Part shown: piece after piece, positions 9,380 through 16,878 of the stretch
Position numbering within the stretch: the stretch's first letter is position 1
Layout: every line of letters begins with the position of its first letter
Assembly: GCF_000411295.1 (NCBI RefSeq)
Contig: NZ_KE150422.1
Location: 373,126-437,125 of the forward strand
DNA length: 64,000 bases
Direction of reading: 5' to 3'
Origin: Paenisporosarcina sp. HGH0030
Lineage (GTDB): Bacteria > Bacillota > Bacilli > Bacillales_A > Planococcaceae
Notes under the pieces: generated by a model
What the model saw: only the letters and a program-made list of their open reading frames with translations
Told to the model about the DNA's origin: nothing
Database searches by the model: none
Position numbers and translations under genes: made by a program

Positions 9380-9556
9380 TTATAACAGACGTTGATATAG
9401 ATCACTATTATATTTAATATGTATTTGCATATTTTTTTGATTGCATACCTCACATAATCCAGCCAAAAAAGTCAAAGCATCTGAATGACCAATTGTAATT
9501 TTTTCCGACGAGTATCCATTCGTCAATCTTGCTAAGCTTTGTAGAACTTCCTTCAT
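9380..9556 (-). CDS. Possible 58-residue protein upstream of the HTH/TPR regulator
   Basis: An ATG-started frame of 58 codons (begins MKEVLQSLARLTNGYSSEK, middle ALTFLAGLCEVCNQ, ends YQRLL). The ribosome-binding site is poor (AAGTGGTG). It sits between an IS110 scrap and the regulator gene, on the same strand. Codon composition looks protein-like and the peptide contains a CxxC. It could be a chance frame, the start of a broken gene, or a peptide partner of the regulator. Confidence 0.35.
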   Translation of the reverse strand: MKEVLQSLARLTNGYSSEKITIGHSDALTFLAGLCEVCNQKNMQIHIKYNSDLYQRLL

Positions 9557-9561
9557 TTATG

Positions 9562-9720
9562 TCACCACTTTCTTTTCGGATGACTAAACCGATCGATCTC
9601 ACCAATTTCGGAGATAATCGTTACAGCAATTTTCCAATTTCAGGAATCGATTGAACAATCTCGTAGTCTTCTAGTTCATTTGCCAAGGTAACGATACGAT
9701 TCTCTAAAATTGAAAGATGT
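9562..9720 (-). mobile_element. IS110-family transposase fragment (frameshifted)
   Basis: On the minus strand the sequence encodes ILENRIVTLANELEDYEIVQ and SIPEIGKLL. After a one-base shift it continues VTIISEIGEIDRFSHPKRKW and then a stop. This is the hallmark region at the start of the second (transposase_20) domain of IS110/IS1111 DEDD transposases, with the 'SIPGIG...TAATIIAEIGDI' pattern. Only about 50 codons remain, frameshifted near 9621 and cut at both ends. It abuts the truncated vWA copy at about 9722. Confidence 0.8.
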
Positions 9721-9721
9721 C

Positions 9722-10097
9722 CTTTAAGAGGCACTACTGCCATGCTGGATGCAGTCGAAAGACAATTGTGGATATCGGTCATCGACTTTCGAAAACACCA
9801 GAAGAGCTTAAACCGGGCAAATTCATATTCGTCATTACAACAGACGGAATGGAAAATGCAAGCCGTGAATTTACTCATGAAAAAGTGAAAAAGCTAATTA
9901 AGAACCAGGAAGAGAAACAGAAATGGGAGTTCATTTTCATCGGAGCCAACATGGATGCGGCAAAAGAAGCAAGCAGCATGGTCATTCAAGCAGAAAATGC
10001 ATTTGATTTTGTTGCATCTGAGGATGGTGTTGAGTCCATGTATAACATGGTAAATGAGAATATTTCGATGAGAAGAATGGGTAACAGCAATCGATAG
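9722..10097 (+). pseudogene. Truncated, frameshifted vWA gene copy
   Basis: Bases from about 9724 onward match 2003-2363 of the intact vWA gene closely (AGAGGCACTACTGCCATGCT is identical in both). The 5' part, including the DxSxS metal-binding loop, is missing. One base is lost in the run corresponding to GCAGTCGGAAAGAC (here GCAGTCGAAAGAC), which breaks the frame. From there the frame reads to a normal C-terminus (TTDGMEN, FIFIGANMDA, MVNENIS). Without the MIDAS Ser residues it cannot be a working vWA domain. Confidence 0.85.
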
Positions 10098-10113
10098 GTA
10101 TTAGACATGAAAA

Positions 10114-10154
10114 AGACAAAGCAGTTAGGAAGATATCTCCTAACTGCTTTGTCT
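10114..10154 (-). terminator. Terminator of the triple-VOC gene
   Basis: A perfect 17-bp stem (AGACAAAGCAGTTAGGA and its complement) with a 7-base loop. The T run is on the minus-strand side, so it ends the gene at 10197. It also blocks read-through from the plus-strand pseudogene. Confidence 0.85.
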
Positions 10155-10196
10155 GCTATACAAGCTTGTGACATACATTTAAAGGTGCTGCTGTTA

Positions 10197-11240
10197 CTAC
10201 AACCCAGTAGAACAAAACAAGACAACCCGCCACCCATCTGGATCTTCAATTGTAATGCTATCGTCTTGCCAATATGGATTTTCCGCTTCAACCTCGGGGT
10301 ATCCCATGTCATCTAATTTCTTTGCAACATCAGTAATTACATCCCAATTCGGTAAATAAAGAACAAGTAAATTGTCTTTAGTTGGTGCTGGGCATGGTGT
10401 CCCTGATACATGGCTCGTAAACTCCAAGTGATAGTTTTTGTCGGGAAGCCCGAACATCACCCCGTCATATCCGTCATGGTCCCAGAACTCTCCTACTCTT
10501 TGGAGACCCAACCCTGTTTCATAAAACTCTACTATTCTTTCAAGTTGATCCGTTGGTCTGACGATTCTCATCTGCACCACAGGAAGTGCACTGGACCAGG
10601 GCTTTTTCACCTTAACAGTAATAGGCAAAATCGCATGCTTCAAAATTTGATAATGATCGCCTTCAACTTCCACTATTATTGGATGGATCGTAGCTGGTCG
10701 GTTTGTCGGATACCAATGCCGGCCTTCTTTCACCACCACAAAACTCCCAATATCATCACCATAAAATCTAAAGTTAGCTGAGTCAGATTGATTTACATTT
10801 TTAATCGGTGACAAGAAATCACTCATGTCCTTCACATCTGCACAAGGAAGCCCGACTTCACAAACATCGTACCAACCTTCACTTTCAAGAATTTCGCGCT
10901 CAAGAATCTCCACTATATTCCCGTCAGGATCGGTAAAGTAAACTTGTTTCCCCTTCCAATACCCGCTCAATTCCCCTTCAGAATTAGGCAAAATCTTGAC
11001 GTTACATTTTTTCAATTTCTTAAACATGTATTCATAGAAAGGTAAACTGGTTCTTAATGCAAAGTGGTACAGAGGAGCCTCTACATTGGCAGATTGCTGA
11101 AATGTAATAAGTGTGTTTCCGGCTCTTACGGTAAAGAAGCTTTGATTTTCTCTTACAATTGACATCTCCAAAGTTTCCGTATAAAACTTTTTCATTTCGT
11201 GAATGTTCACGGTTTCAAATACGATTTTTAGAATCTTCAT
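10197..11240 (-). CDS. Fused VOC-superfamily protein (three glyoxalase-like modules)
   Basis: This 347-residue protein starts at the ATG at 11240 (AGGTGTTGAGA before it). Residues about 1-115 form a VOC module (KIVFETVNIHEMKKFY ... VYFTDPDGNIVEILE). Residues about 120-210 form a second, diverged module (VCEVGLPCADVKDMSDF ... PIIVEVEG). Residues about 225-347 form a third (MRIVRPTDQLERIVEFYETG, HDGYDGVMFGLPDKNYHLEF, TIEDPDGWRVVLF) that resembles the stand-alone YycE-type protein of Bacillus. VOC proteins usually carry two modules, so this looks like an in-frame fusion of a two-module protein with a one-module protein. The substrate is unknown; thiol transfer, dioxygenase or drug-binding roles are all possible. 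Confidence 0.85.
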   Translation of the reverse strand: MKILKIVFETVNIHEMKKFYTETLEMSIVRENQSFFTVRAGNTLITFQQSANVEAPLYHFALRTSLPFYEYMFKKLKKCNVKILPNSEGELSGYWKGKQVYFTDPDGNIVEILEREILESEGWYDVCEVGLPCADVKDMSDFLSPIKNVNQSDSANFRFYGDDIGSFVVVKEGRHWYPTNRPATIHPIIVEVEGDHYQILKHAILPITVKVKKPWSSALPVVQMRIVRPTDQLERIVEFYETGLGLQRVGEFWDHDGYDGVMFGLPDKNYHLEFTSHVSGTPCPAPTKDNLLVLYLPNWDVITDVAKKLDDMGYPEVEAENPYWQDDSITIEDPDGWRVVLFCSTGL

Positions 11241-11370
11241 TCTCAACACCTCAAATGTATTGTACAAAATCACTTACCCGAACCATATGTACATAAGGAT
11301 GAAAGAATGCTACGGCTTTTGGATGATGACAAAGTAAGAAAGGTTTTAAGTTATATCAAGTGATTTTATC

Positions 11371-11407
11371 AACTGGCAATTGAATCCTAAGAAATCAAAT
11401 GCCAGTT
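11371..11407 (-). terminator. Hairpin after the GNAT gene
   Basis: AACTGGCAATTGA pairs with TCAAATGCCAGTT (one mismatch) just past the stop at 11414. The T run is short, so it is only a probable terminator. Confidence 0.45.
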
Positions 11408-11413
11408 GAAAAA

Positions 11414-11875
11414 TTAAAGGGACATCTTTAAACCTTCATGGGTTGCTTTAAAGCCTAAACTTTCATAAAAACGTAAGGCATCTTTCCGCTTTTTATCCGT
11501 TGTGAGCTGAACCAAATGACAACCGCGCTCTTTAGCACGTTGAATCCCAAAGCGAATTAGTTCGGTTCCGAGTCCTTTGCCACGTTCAGAAGAAGATGTT
11601 CTTACCCCTTCAATCGTAGCCCGCCATCCACCTTGATGTGTGATATAAGGAGTAAATGTAATTTGTTGAACTCCAATAATTTCAACTCCACGACAAGCTA
11701 CCACCAACTCATTGTTAGGGTCAGAATTAATTGCCTCAAACGCTTTGAGATAGCTGTCTGGAAGTGGTCTCTCGTTCCGTTCTCGCTTGCTACCTAAAAC
11801 ATCATCAGCCAGCATTTCCACAATTCTCTCCAAATCTTGTTCTGCTGCAATTCTAAACTTTAGTTCTGTTCCCAA
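11414..11875 (-). CDS. GNAT-family N-acetyltransferase
   Basis: This 153-residue single-domain GNAT begins FRIAAEQDLERIVEML. The acetyl-CoA binding motif A is TSSSERGKGLGTELIRFGIQ (R/Q-x-x-G-x-G/A), and the C-terminal strand is RFYESLGFKATHEGLKM. The substrate is unknown. The start is a TTG, well supported by AAGGAGG seven bases upstream; no ATG lies nearby. It is probably co-transcribed with, or at least follows, the two DinB genes. Confidence 0.9.
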   Translation of the reverse strand: MGTELKFRIAAEQDLERIVEMLADDVLGSKRERNERPLPDSYLKAFEAINSDPNNELVVACRGVEIIGVQQITFTPYITHQGGWRATIEGVRTSSSERGKGLGTELIRFGIQRAKERGCHLVQLTTDKKRKDALRFYESLGFKATHEGLKMSL

Positions 11876-11941
11876 GAATATCCCTCCTTGTTAACCATCA
11901 ATTTCTCCAAAGTAATTAGATCTTAGTGAAGTTAAATCTCT

Positions 11942-12433
11942 CTAACCTCTAGTTCCTAGCACATCTGTGTTTGGGGGTTCATACCCCATTTGACGCGCCA
12001 TAGCTACGATTTGACCCTTGTGGTGGAATTCGTGAGTGATAACATGCATGAGCAGTTTAGCAGGCGTCATAGATATGATCTCTCCTCCTACTCTCCAGGG
12101 AATCTCTCTTTCAATTGGCACATCCATGTGATTCGAGAATACTTCAAATACCTCATTTACAAACGCATCTACTTGATTAAAACGAACTTTTATTTCATCC
12201 AAACCTATTTCGGCTAAATCGTCCTTTGCCGTAAGTGGCTTCTTCGTTTTTAATAAAATATAAGAACCTAACCAAGCATAATAACAGTCTGATATATGTA
12301 CTAGAGAGTCTCTTATACTTTGAAAACCGAAGCCATCCACTTGGCGAGTAAAATCATCTGGTTCTAGTTCACTACAAAACTCGAAAACGGTTTCTCGAGT
12401 TTGTTTGACCCATTCATATTCAGTTTGATTCAT
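11942..12433 (-). CDS. DinB-family protein
   Basis: This 163-residue four-helix DinB/YfiT-type protein has the three metal-binding His positions: His in DSLVHISDCYYAW, and two in HVITHEFHHKGQI near residue 135. DinB proteins bind a divalent metal and include thiol-dependent transferases and damage-inducible proteins of unknown role. The ATG at 12433 follows AAAGGGGTG; an upstream ATG-less extension to 12475 is unlikely. A second DinB gene lies 51 bases upstream, so this is a tandem pair of diverged paralogues. Confidence 0.85.
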   Translation of the reverse strand: MNQTEYEWVKQTRETVFEFCSELEPDDFTRQVDGFGFQSIRDSLVHISDCYYAWLGSYILLKTKKPLTAKDDLAEIGLDEIKVRFNQVDAFVNEVFEVFSNHMDVPIEREIPWRVGGEIISMTPAKLLMHVITHEFHHKGQIVAMARQMGYEPPNTDVLGTRG

Positions 12434-12484
12434 TTCATACACCCCTTTAAGAAAAGAAGATAATCTTAAAACCAAAAAACTTTA

Positions 12485-12970
12485 TTATTCCTCTTCTATT
12501 TTCCAGCTATTTTGTAACTTCCTAATATAAATGATTTGACCAATGTGATAGGCGTTATGAGTTGAGACATTACCGAGTACTGCCCACCACTCCACATGTT
12601 CAGGGAAACCATTCACTTCACTTTCAACTTTTTCTTCAGTTAATAAACCTTGCCAGTGTAATAGCACTTCTAACAGTTGTTTTTTCAAGTTGGTGAATGT
12701 TTGATGTTCAGGAATGATAAAGCTTTTATCATTATTTCCAATAGAAGGCACAGCATTGACGTGAGATTTTTGGTACCTTGTTTGCCATGTTTGATTCCAA
12801 TATAAGAGATGCTGGACTATTTCAGCTATGCTATTACTATTTTCGTTTGGCTTCCAAAATGCTTCTTCCTCAGACAAGTTTTTCACTGATTCTGAAAATG
12901 GAGCGTACCAGCTAGGGTCATTCGCATTTGCTAACAACTGATCCGCTAAAACATCTTTTGCATGAAACAT
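12485..12970 (-). CDS. DinB-family protein
   Basis: This is a 161-residue DinB-like protein with one His in EIVQHLLYWNQTW and two in STHNAYHIGQIIYIRKLQ, the usual metal-binding set, plus a conserved Trp-rich first half (WYAPFSESVKNLSEEEAFW). It is the first gene of a probable DinB-DinB-(GNAT) minus-strand group. Substrate and function are unknown; bacillithiol-dependent chemistry is one family possibility. The ATG at 12970 is used. Confidence 0.85.
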   Translation of the reverse strand: MFHAKDVLADQLLANANDPSWYAPFSESVKNLSEEEAFWKPNENSNSIAEIVQHLLYWNQTWQTRYQKSHVNAVPSIGNNDKSFIIPEHQTFTNLKKQLLEVLLHWQGLLTEEKVESEVNGFPEHVEWWAVLGNVSTHNAYHIGQIIYIRKLQNSWKIEEE

Positions 12971-13072
12971 ACTCCCACACTTCCTATCTTTTAGAGTTAT
13001 TAGTAGATTCTACAAAGTACATGAATTGTCCTGTTATTATTGTTAATCACCTGTTTGCCTTTCTAGAATTAA

Positions 13073-13103
13073 AAATGAGCAGTGACTAAGTCACCACTCA
13101 TTT
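13073..13103. terminator. Palindromic terminator between dinB and ymaF
   Basis: AAATGAG-CA-GTGACT and its complement form a nearly perfect 15-bp stem. T runs are present on both strands. It is 245 bases past the ymaF-like stop. Confidence 0.65.
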
Positions 13104-13347
13104 CTTATTGATGCTATTTTTCCAAGTTTCATCATTATTATCGTGAAACCTCGTTCTTATAAACATCTTTGCGAGAATGGAAACCATCAGCCCTGGATGA
13201 AAAGTACTTTGGATTTGCAAGAGCTGACAGTGGAACAAAGGGTGAAAGTCTTCCAGACATTTTTGGAGTTTGTATAGTGGAAGGTTAATATGAAGTTTTG
13301 CAGCTATATTGATAAATCAGTATGTCTTTGTTTTTTCAGTAAGGATG

Positions 13348-13671
13348 CTAGGACATATTTCTTCCTGTAAATCCTGAGTAATAATGGACATGTCCGTCAT
13401 TAAATGTTGTGGTTCCTGAAAATTCATGGTAATGTGTTCCATCGTTCAAGTAGATAGGACGTCCCGTATTACCTGAAAATTGATGAACATGCCCTACAAA
13501 AGTGGTAGTTCCCTCATAATAATGAACATGGTCCATCGTGAAATTTGCTGGGGCAGTCGTTCCCTGAACTAAATGTGAATGACCATCATTTATCGTCGTT
13601 TCCGTGGAATATTGGTGAACATGTAAATTGTTGTCGTTCCATCTTATGCCTAAAATTTCATGCTCGTGCAC
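13348..13671 (-). CDS. ymaF: YmaF-family His-rich repeat protein
   Basis: This 107-residue protein is built of five to six repeats of about 17-20 residues of the form 'H-x-H-x-Y/F-x-G-x-T' (NLHVHQYSTETTINDGHSH, MDHVHYYEGTTTFVGHVHQF, THYHEFSGTTTFNDGHVHYY). This is the YmaF family of spore-formers, small, His-rich, metal-binding-like proteins of unknown role, possibly spore-associated. The start has AGGAGATTTTG upstream. A 29-residue ORF with a similar His-x-His ending lies ahead of cotA at 14015. Confidence 0.85.
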   Translation of the reverse strand: MHEHEILGIRWNDNNLHVHQYSTETTINDGHSHLVQGTTAPANFTMDHVHYYEGTTTFVGHVHQFSGNTGRPIYLNDGTHYHEFSGTTTFNDGHVHYYSGFTGRNMS

Positions 13672-13928
13672 AAAATCTCCTCCTTATTCCTCTAGATACT
13701 TCTATATATTTCTATGTAACAAAAATCTAATTCATCACATAGAAATTGTCTGTCCTATCAGTACTTTGGATTGGAAGAACTGACAGTGGAGGTAAAGGGG
13801 AATAACAAGAGAGGTAGTAAAATTTGTTTAGTTCTAGGCTAATGAAAAAGCAGACAAGGTATCAAGAAAGGATACTATTTGTAATGGTCCTAATCGATTT
13901 ACTTAGGCAGCTTTTTTCTTATTCAACT

Positions 13929-13964
13929 AACTCCTTAGAATTAATTAGATTCTAAGGAGTTTTC
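13929..13964 (+). terminator. Strong hairpin terminator ahead of cotA region
   Basis: A perfect 13-bp stem (AACTCCTTAGAAT and its complement, loop TAATTAG) with TTTTC after it. No intact plus-strand gene precedes it. Confidence 0.65.
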
Positions 13965-14014
13965 TATATAGTGAGCTATTGTATGGTTAAGCTTCCGCAA
14001 TGGAGGGAGACAAG

Positions 14015-14104
14015 ATGTCTGGATACTCAACGCAACCTTTATTTGAAGAAGAGGATACGTATAGACATAATGGACAAGTTCACGTTCATAAACTTACTCA
14101 GTAG
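14015..14104 (+). CDS. 29-residue ORF, possible YmaF-like fragment
   Basis: A short frame with an excellent ribosome-binding site (GGAGGGAGACAAG then ATG) stops 30 bases before cotA. The peptide is acidic in the middle (FEEEDTYRHNG) and ends QVHVHKLTQ, recalling the His-x-His units of YmaF. It is either a tiny real gene in a cotA operon or the surviving 5' end of a YmaF paralogue. Confidence 0.4.
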   Translation: MSGYSTQPLFEEEDTYRHNGQVHVHKLTQ

Positions 14105-14134
14105 ATATTAACAGGGAGGAAGTTTTCCATAATT

Positions 14135-15727
14135 ATGCGTGAAAAGATAAAGCTACAAAAATTCGTTGATAAACTGCCTATTCCAAACACCTTATCTCCT
14201 AAGATGCGAAGTAATTACAGTTCATATTACGAAGTGACCATGAAGGAGTTTTCTCAGAAGCTACACAGAGACCTTGGACCAACTCGTTTATGGGGTTATG
14301 ATGGAACTTTTCCGGGTCCTACGTTCGAAGTAAGGAAGAATGAAACCGTGTTTGTTAAATGGATTAATGATCTGCCTAATAAGCATTTTCTTCCTGTTGA
14401 TACAACGATTCATGGTTCTGAAATAACTCTTCCAGAGGGTAGAAGTGTTGTCCATTTACACGGAGGAAGAACGCCTGCCCATAGCGACGGTTACCCCGAA
14501 GCGTGGTTTACGAGAAATTTTCAAGAAACGGGACCTTTATTTGAACGAGAGGTTTATTCGTATCCAAACATTGAGCGAGCGACAACGTTGTGGTATCACG
14601 ACCACACGGTAGGTATTACAAGATTGAACATCTACGCAGGACTCGCGGGATTCTATCTCATTCGCGACAATCATGAACAATTCCTTAATCTTCCGAAAGG
14701 AAAATATGAAATCCCTCTTTTAATTGTTGACCGCTCTTTCAACCCAGACGGATCACTTTACTACCCCAGCACACCGGATCAAAAAGACAAAGGTCTTCCT
14801 TATCCTTCTCTTGTCCCTCCTTTTGATGCAGATACGATTCTTGTAAACGGGAAGGTTTATCCATATCTGGACGTTGAACCAAGAAAATACCGATTTCGAA
14901 TTTTAAACGCATCCAATAGTCGAATCCTTACATTAAAAATGGAATCCAATCAGCCTTTTTATCAAATTGGCACGGATGGTGGCTTTCTTGAGACAACAGT
15001 AGTATTAAATGAATTTATTATTATGAGTGCCGAGCGTGTAGATGTGATCATTGATTTTTCTCAATACTACGGTCAAACCATTATTCTCAAAAATGTCACC
15101 AAGAGTGCATCCGTCGAGACAACAGATGTCATGCAATTTAGGGTAACTGTTCCGTTAAGAAGTATAGATACCAGTTCCCTTCCTTTTTATTTAGGGAAAA
15201 TCGAACGACTTCCAATAAGTATGGCAAAGAGAACAAGAGATTTAACACTCGTCAGAACCAAGGATCAATATGGTCGATCCTTGAACTTATTAGCTGGGAA
15301 AATGTGGATAGATCGGATATCCGAAAGAATTGAAGTAAATACCGTTGAAATTTGGCGCATCATTAATATAATCGATGATGATCCTCATCCCATCCATCTC
15401 CATTTGGTTGATTTTCAAATTCTTAATCGTCAGCCTTTTGATGTTTCTCAATTTCAAAAAAACGGAACCCTTATTTTTACGGGACCTCCCACTCCTCCTA
15501 ATCCCTATGAAATGGGGTTAAAAGATACAGTTCAGACCCCCTTTGGTTACGTCACATCCATAATAGCTCGCTTTGGACCATTCACCGGGCGATATGTGTG
15601 GCATTGTCATATGCTGGAGCATGAAGATCACGAAATGATGCGTCCCATTGAGGTTTTTGACGTTCCATTAACAACAACAACAACAACACCCATCATTTCC
15701 AGGTTACCTTATCCCCCTTGGATGTAA
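14135..15727 (+). CDS. cotA: Spore-coat multicopper oxidase (laccase/bilirubin oxidase) CotA
   Basis: This 530-residue protein is collinear with Bacillus CotA from its N-terminus (KFVDKLPIPNTL) on. All copper motifs are present: HLHGG at 107-111, WYHDH at 153-157, HPIHLHLV near 427, and YVWHCHMLEHEDHEMMRP near 490 with the type 1 Cys, two type 3 His and the axial Met. It oxidises phenols and bilirubin with reduction of O2 to water and sits in the outer spore coat, giving pigment and UV resistance in Bacillus. There is no signal peptide, as expected. The GGGAGG site is rather far (about 15 bases) from the ATG. The last 25 residues have a TTTTTT run not typical of CotA. Confidence 0.95.
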   Translation: MREKIKLQKFVDKLPIPNTLSPKMRSNYSSYYEVTMKEFSQKLHRDLGPTRLWGYDGTFPGPTFEVRKNETVFVKWINDLPNKHFLPVDTTIHGSEITLPEGRSVVHLHGGRTPAHSDGYPEAWFTRNFQETGPLFEREVYSYPNIERATTLWYHDHTVGITRLNIYAGLAGFYLIRDNHEQFLNLPKGKYEIPLLIVDRSFNPDGSLYYPSTPDQKDKGLPYPSLVPPFDADTILVNGKVYPYLDVEPRKYRFRILNASNSRILTLKMESNQPFYQIGTDGGFLETTVVLNEFIIMSAERVDVIIDFSQYYGQTIILKNVTKSASVETTDVMQFRVTVPLRSIDTSSLPFYLGKIERLPISMAKRTRDLTLVRTKDQYGRSLNLLAGKMWIDRISERIEVNTVEIWRIINIIDDDPHPIHLHLVDFQILNRQPFDVSQFQKNGTLIFTGPPTPPNPYEMGLKDTVQTPFGYVTSIIARFGPFTGRYVWHCHMLEHEDHEMMRPIEVFDVPLTTTTTTPIISRLPYPPWM

Positions 15728-15738
15728 GATTGGTTTGC

Positions 15739-15768
15739 AAAGCTGCCTTTTTACATGGCAGCTTTTCT
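15739..15768 (+). terminator. cotA terminator
   Basis: AAAGCTGCC / GGCAGCTTT stem with a 9-base loop and T4, starting 11 bases after the cotA stop. Confidence 0.85.
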
Positions 15769-15920
15769 TATTGAGTGAGGAAGTCGAATACTTCCTAATC
15801 CGGGGGTTATGTAAATCTGTTGTACATGTGCCATGTGGTATACAATCACTGGCACGAGGGATTGGCAATTTGTCGGTCGAATACATCCGCCAGGCTCGGT
15901 TACAGAAGCGAGTGGATTTT

Positions 15921-15951
15921 CTTATTTAACTAACGGGTGCTTTAGTTGAAG
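15921..15951. repeat. Intergenic palindromic repeat, copy 1
   Basis: CTTATTTAACTAACGGGTGC followed by TTTAGTTGAA. The AACTAA ... TTAGTT arms are shared with copies at 15976 and 17022. Confidence 0.65.
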
Positions 15952-15975
15952 ATCAGCCGGCTGATTATGTAGCTC

Positions 15976-16021
15976 TTTTTCTTATTGAACTAACGAGGGC
16001 AGGTTAGTTTAATAAGAAAAA
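15976..16021. repeat. Intergenic palindromic repeat, copy 2 (long stem)
   Basis: A 19-bp arm TTTTTCTTATTGAACTAAC pairs with GTTAGTTTAATAAGAAAAA across a short GC-rich loop, with one G-T type mismatch. It can form a strong hairpin in either strand, 80 bases past the stop of the DUF1259 gene, so it could double as its terminator. Confidence 0.75.
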
Positions 16022-16096
16022 CAGGGTTGTTATGTCATATAAGACGTATTATACGAAGTAAAAACACAGGAGACCGTGGTGCGTTAAAAAAGTATT

Positions 16097-16621
16097 TTAT
16101 CTACTTAACCTTAGAGTACTTAGTGCTTCTGCAACTTTATGAGCAAAAGTTAATGGTGGTTCTACAGATTGAAAATTAATATAAAGGATGTTCGGTTTCG
16201 TATATAGCCAATTGCTATGCAATGCGCTGATAATTATTCCATTTTTCACAAGTGTGTGAACAAAATAAGGGACTTCTTTTTCAAGAATAACTGTTACTCC
16301 GCGATTAAGAGCGTACCCGTTTTGATCTAAATTTTCAAACATGATTTCAGTCTCAATGTTTCCTCGAACTGGACGTCCTTGAATTGTGACTGGAAAGTCA
16401 CGATTAAGTTCTACGGGGCAAATACCATTTTCGATATCTGGTTTTCCGTTAAGAATTTGGCCAAACTGTTGACATAGAGTGTTGAAATTATCCATTAGAC
16501 ACGTCCTTAATATTTTATTCAGTTTTATGTTCGTGCCTGTAACTTGGTGAATTGTATTTTTTAGAAAACTGAACAGTAAAGTAATTACAAACAATTCCTC
16601 GAATCGATTTCTGTAATTCAA
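16097..16621 (-). CDS. DUF1259 family protein
   Basis: The core from about residue 43 (MDNFNTLCQQFGQILNGKP ... PVTIQGRPVRGNIETEIMFE ... GIIISALHSNWLYTKPNILY ... FQSVEPPLTFAHKVAEAL) follows the DUF1259 pattern closely. These are soluble proteins of unknown function. Two starts are possible: a TTG at 16621 that overlaps the stop of the upstream coiled-coil gene (TTGA overlap, giving 174 residues with a hydrophobic first 30), or an ATG at 16495 behind AAGGA. Translational coupling and the similarity I remember in family N-termini favour the long form, but this is uncertain. It forms a two-gene unit with 16618-16878. Confidence 0.8.
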   Translation of the reverse strand: MNYRNRFEELFVITLLFSFLKNTIHQVTGTNIKLNKILRTCLMDNFNTLCQQFGQILNGKPDIENGICPVELNRDFPVTIQGRPVRGNIETEIMFENLDQNGYALNRGVTVILEKEVPYFVHTLVKNGIIISALHSNWLYTKPNILYINFQSVEPPLTFAHKVAEALSTLRLSR

Positions 16622-16878
16622 GAATTATTTTTCTTCATCTGAGTGGTTAAATATTCAACTTGTTTCTGCAATTCTGCCACTTGTTTTTCTAGATCACTTT
16701 GACTTTGTTGGTCTTGAATATCACTCTTTATAGCTTCTTCTAAGGCAAGTGCTGCTGCTACAGTTGAAAATGCATCACCAAGTGTAGAAAGCACTGAGCC
16801 TATTAGATCAAGCTTCTCAGGGAGAATTCCAACAGAAAAGGGATCTTGAACCATTTTCCCATTCACACTACGATTCAA
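16618..16878 (-). CDS. Small coiled-coil protein upstream of DUF1259 gene
   Basis: An 86-residue protein. The N-terminal half is a hydrophobic/Ala-rich segment (LIGSVLSTLGDAFSTVAAAL). The C-terminal half is a Gln-rich coiled coil (SDLEKQVAELQKQVEYLTTQ). It has no signal peptide or catalytic motif. The gene overlaps the DUF1259 start by 4 bases. AGGAGG-like AAAAGAATTG precedes the ATG. I do not know the function; oligomerisation or binding to its operon partner is plausible. Confidence 0.7.
   Translation of the reverse strand: MNRSVNGKMVQDPFSVGILPEKLDLIGSVLSTLGDAFSTVAAALALEEAIKSDIQDQQSQSDLEKQVAELQKQVEYLTTQMKKNNS

Noticed and set aside
15735-15929. 64-codon frame after cotA
   Set aside because: It spans the cotA terminator and lacks start signals.
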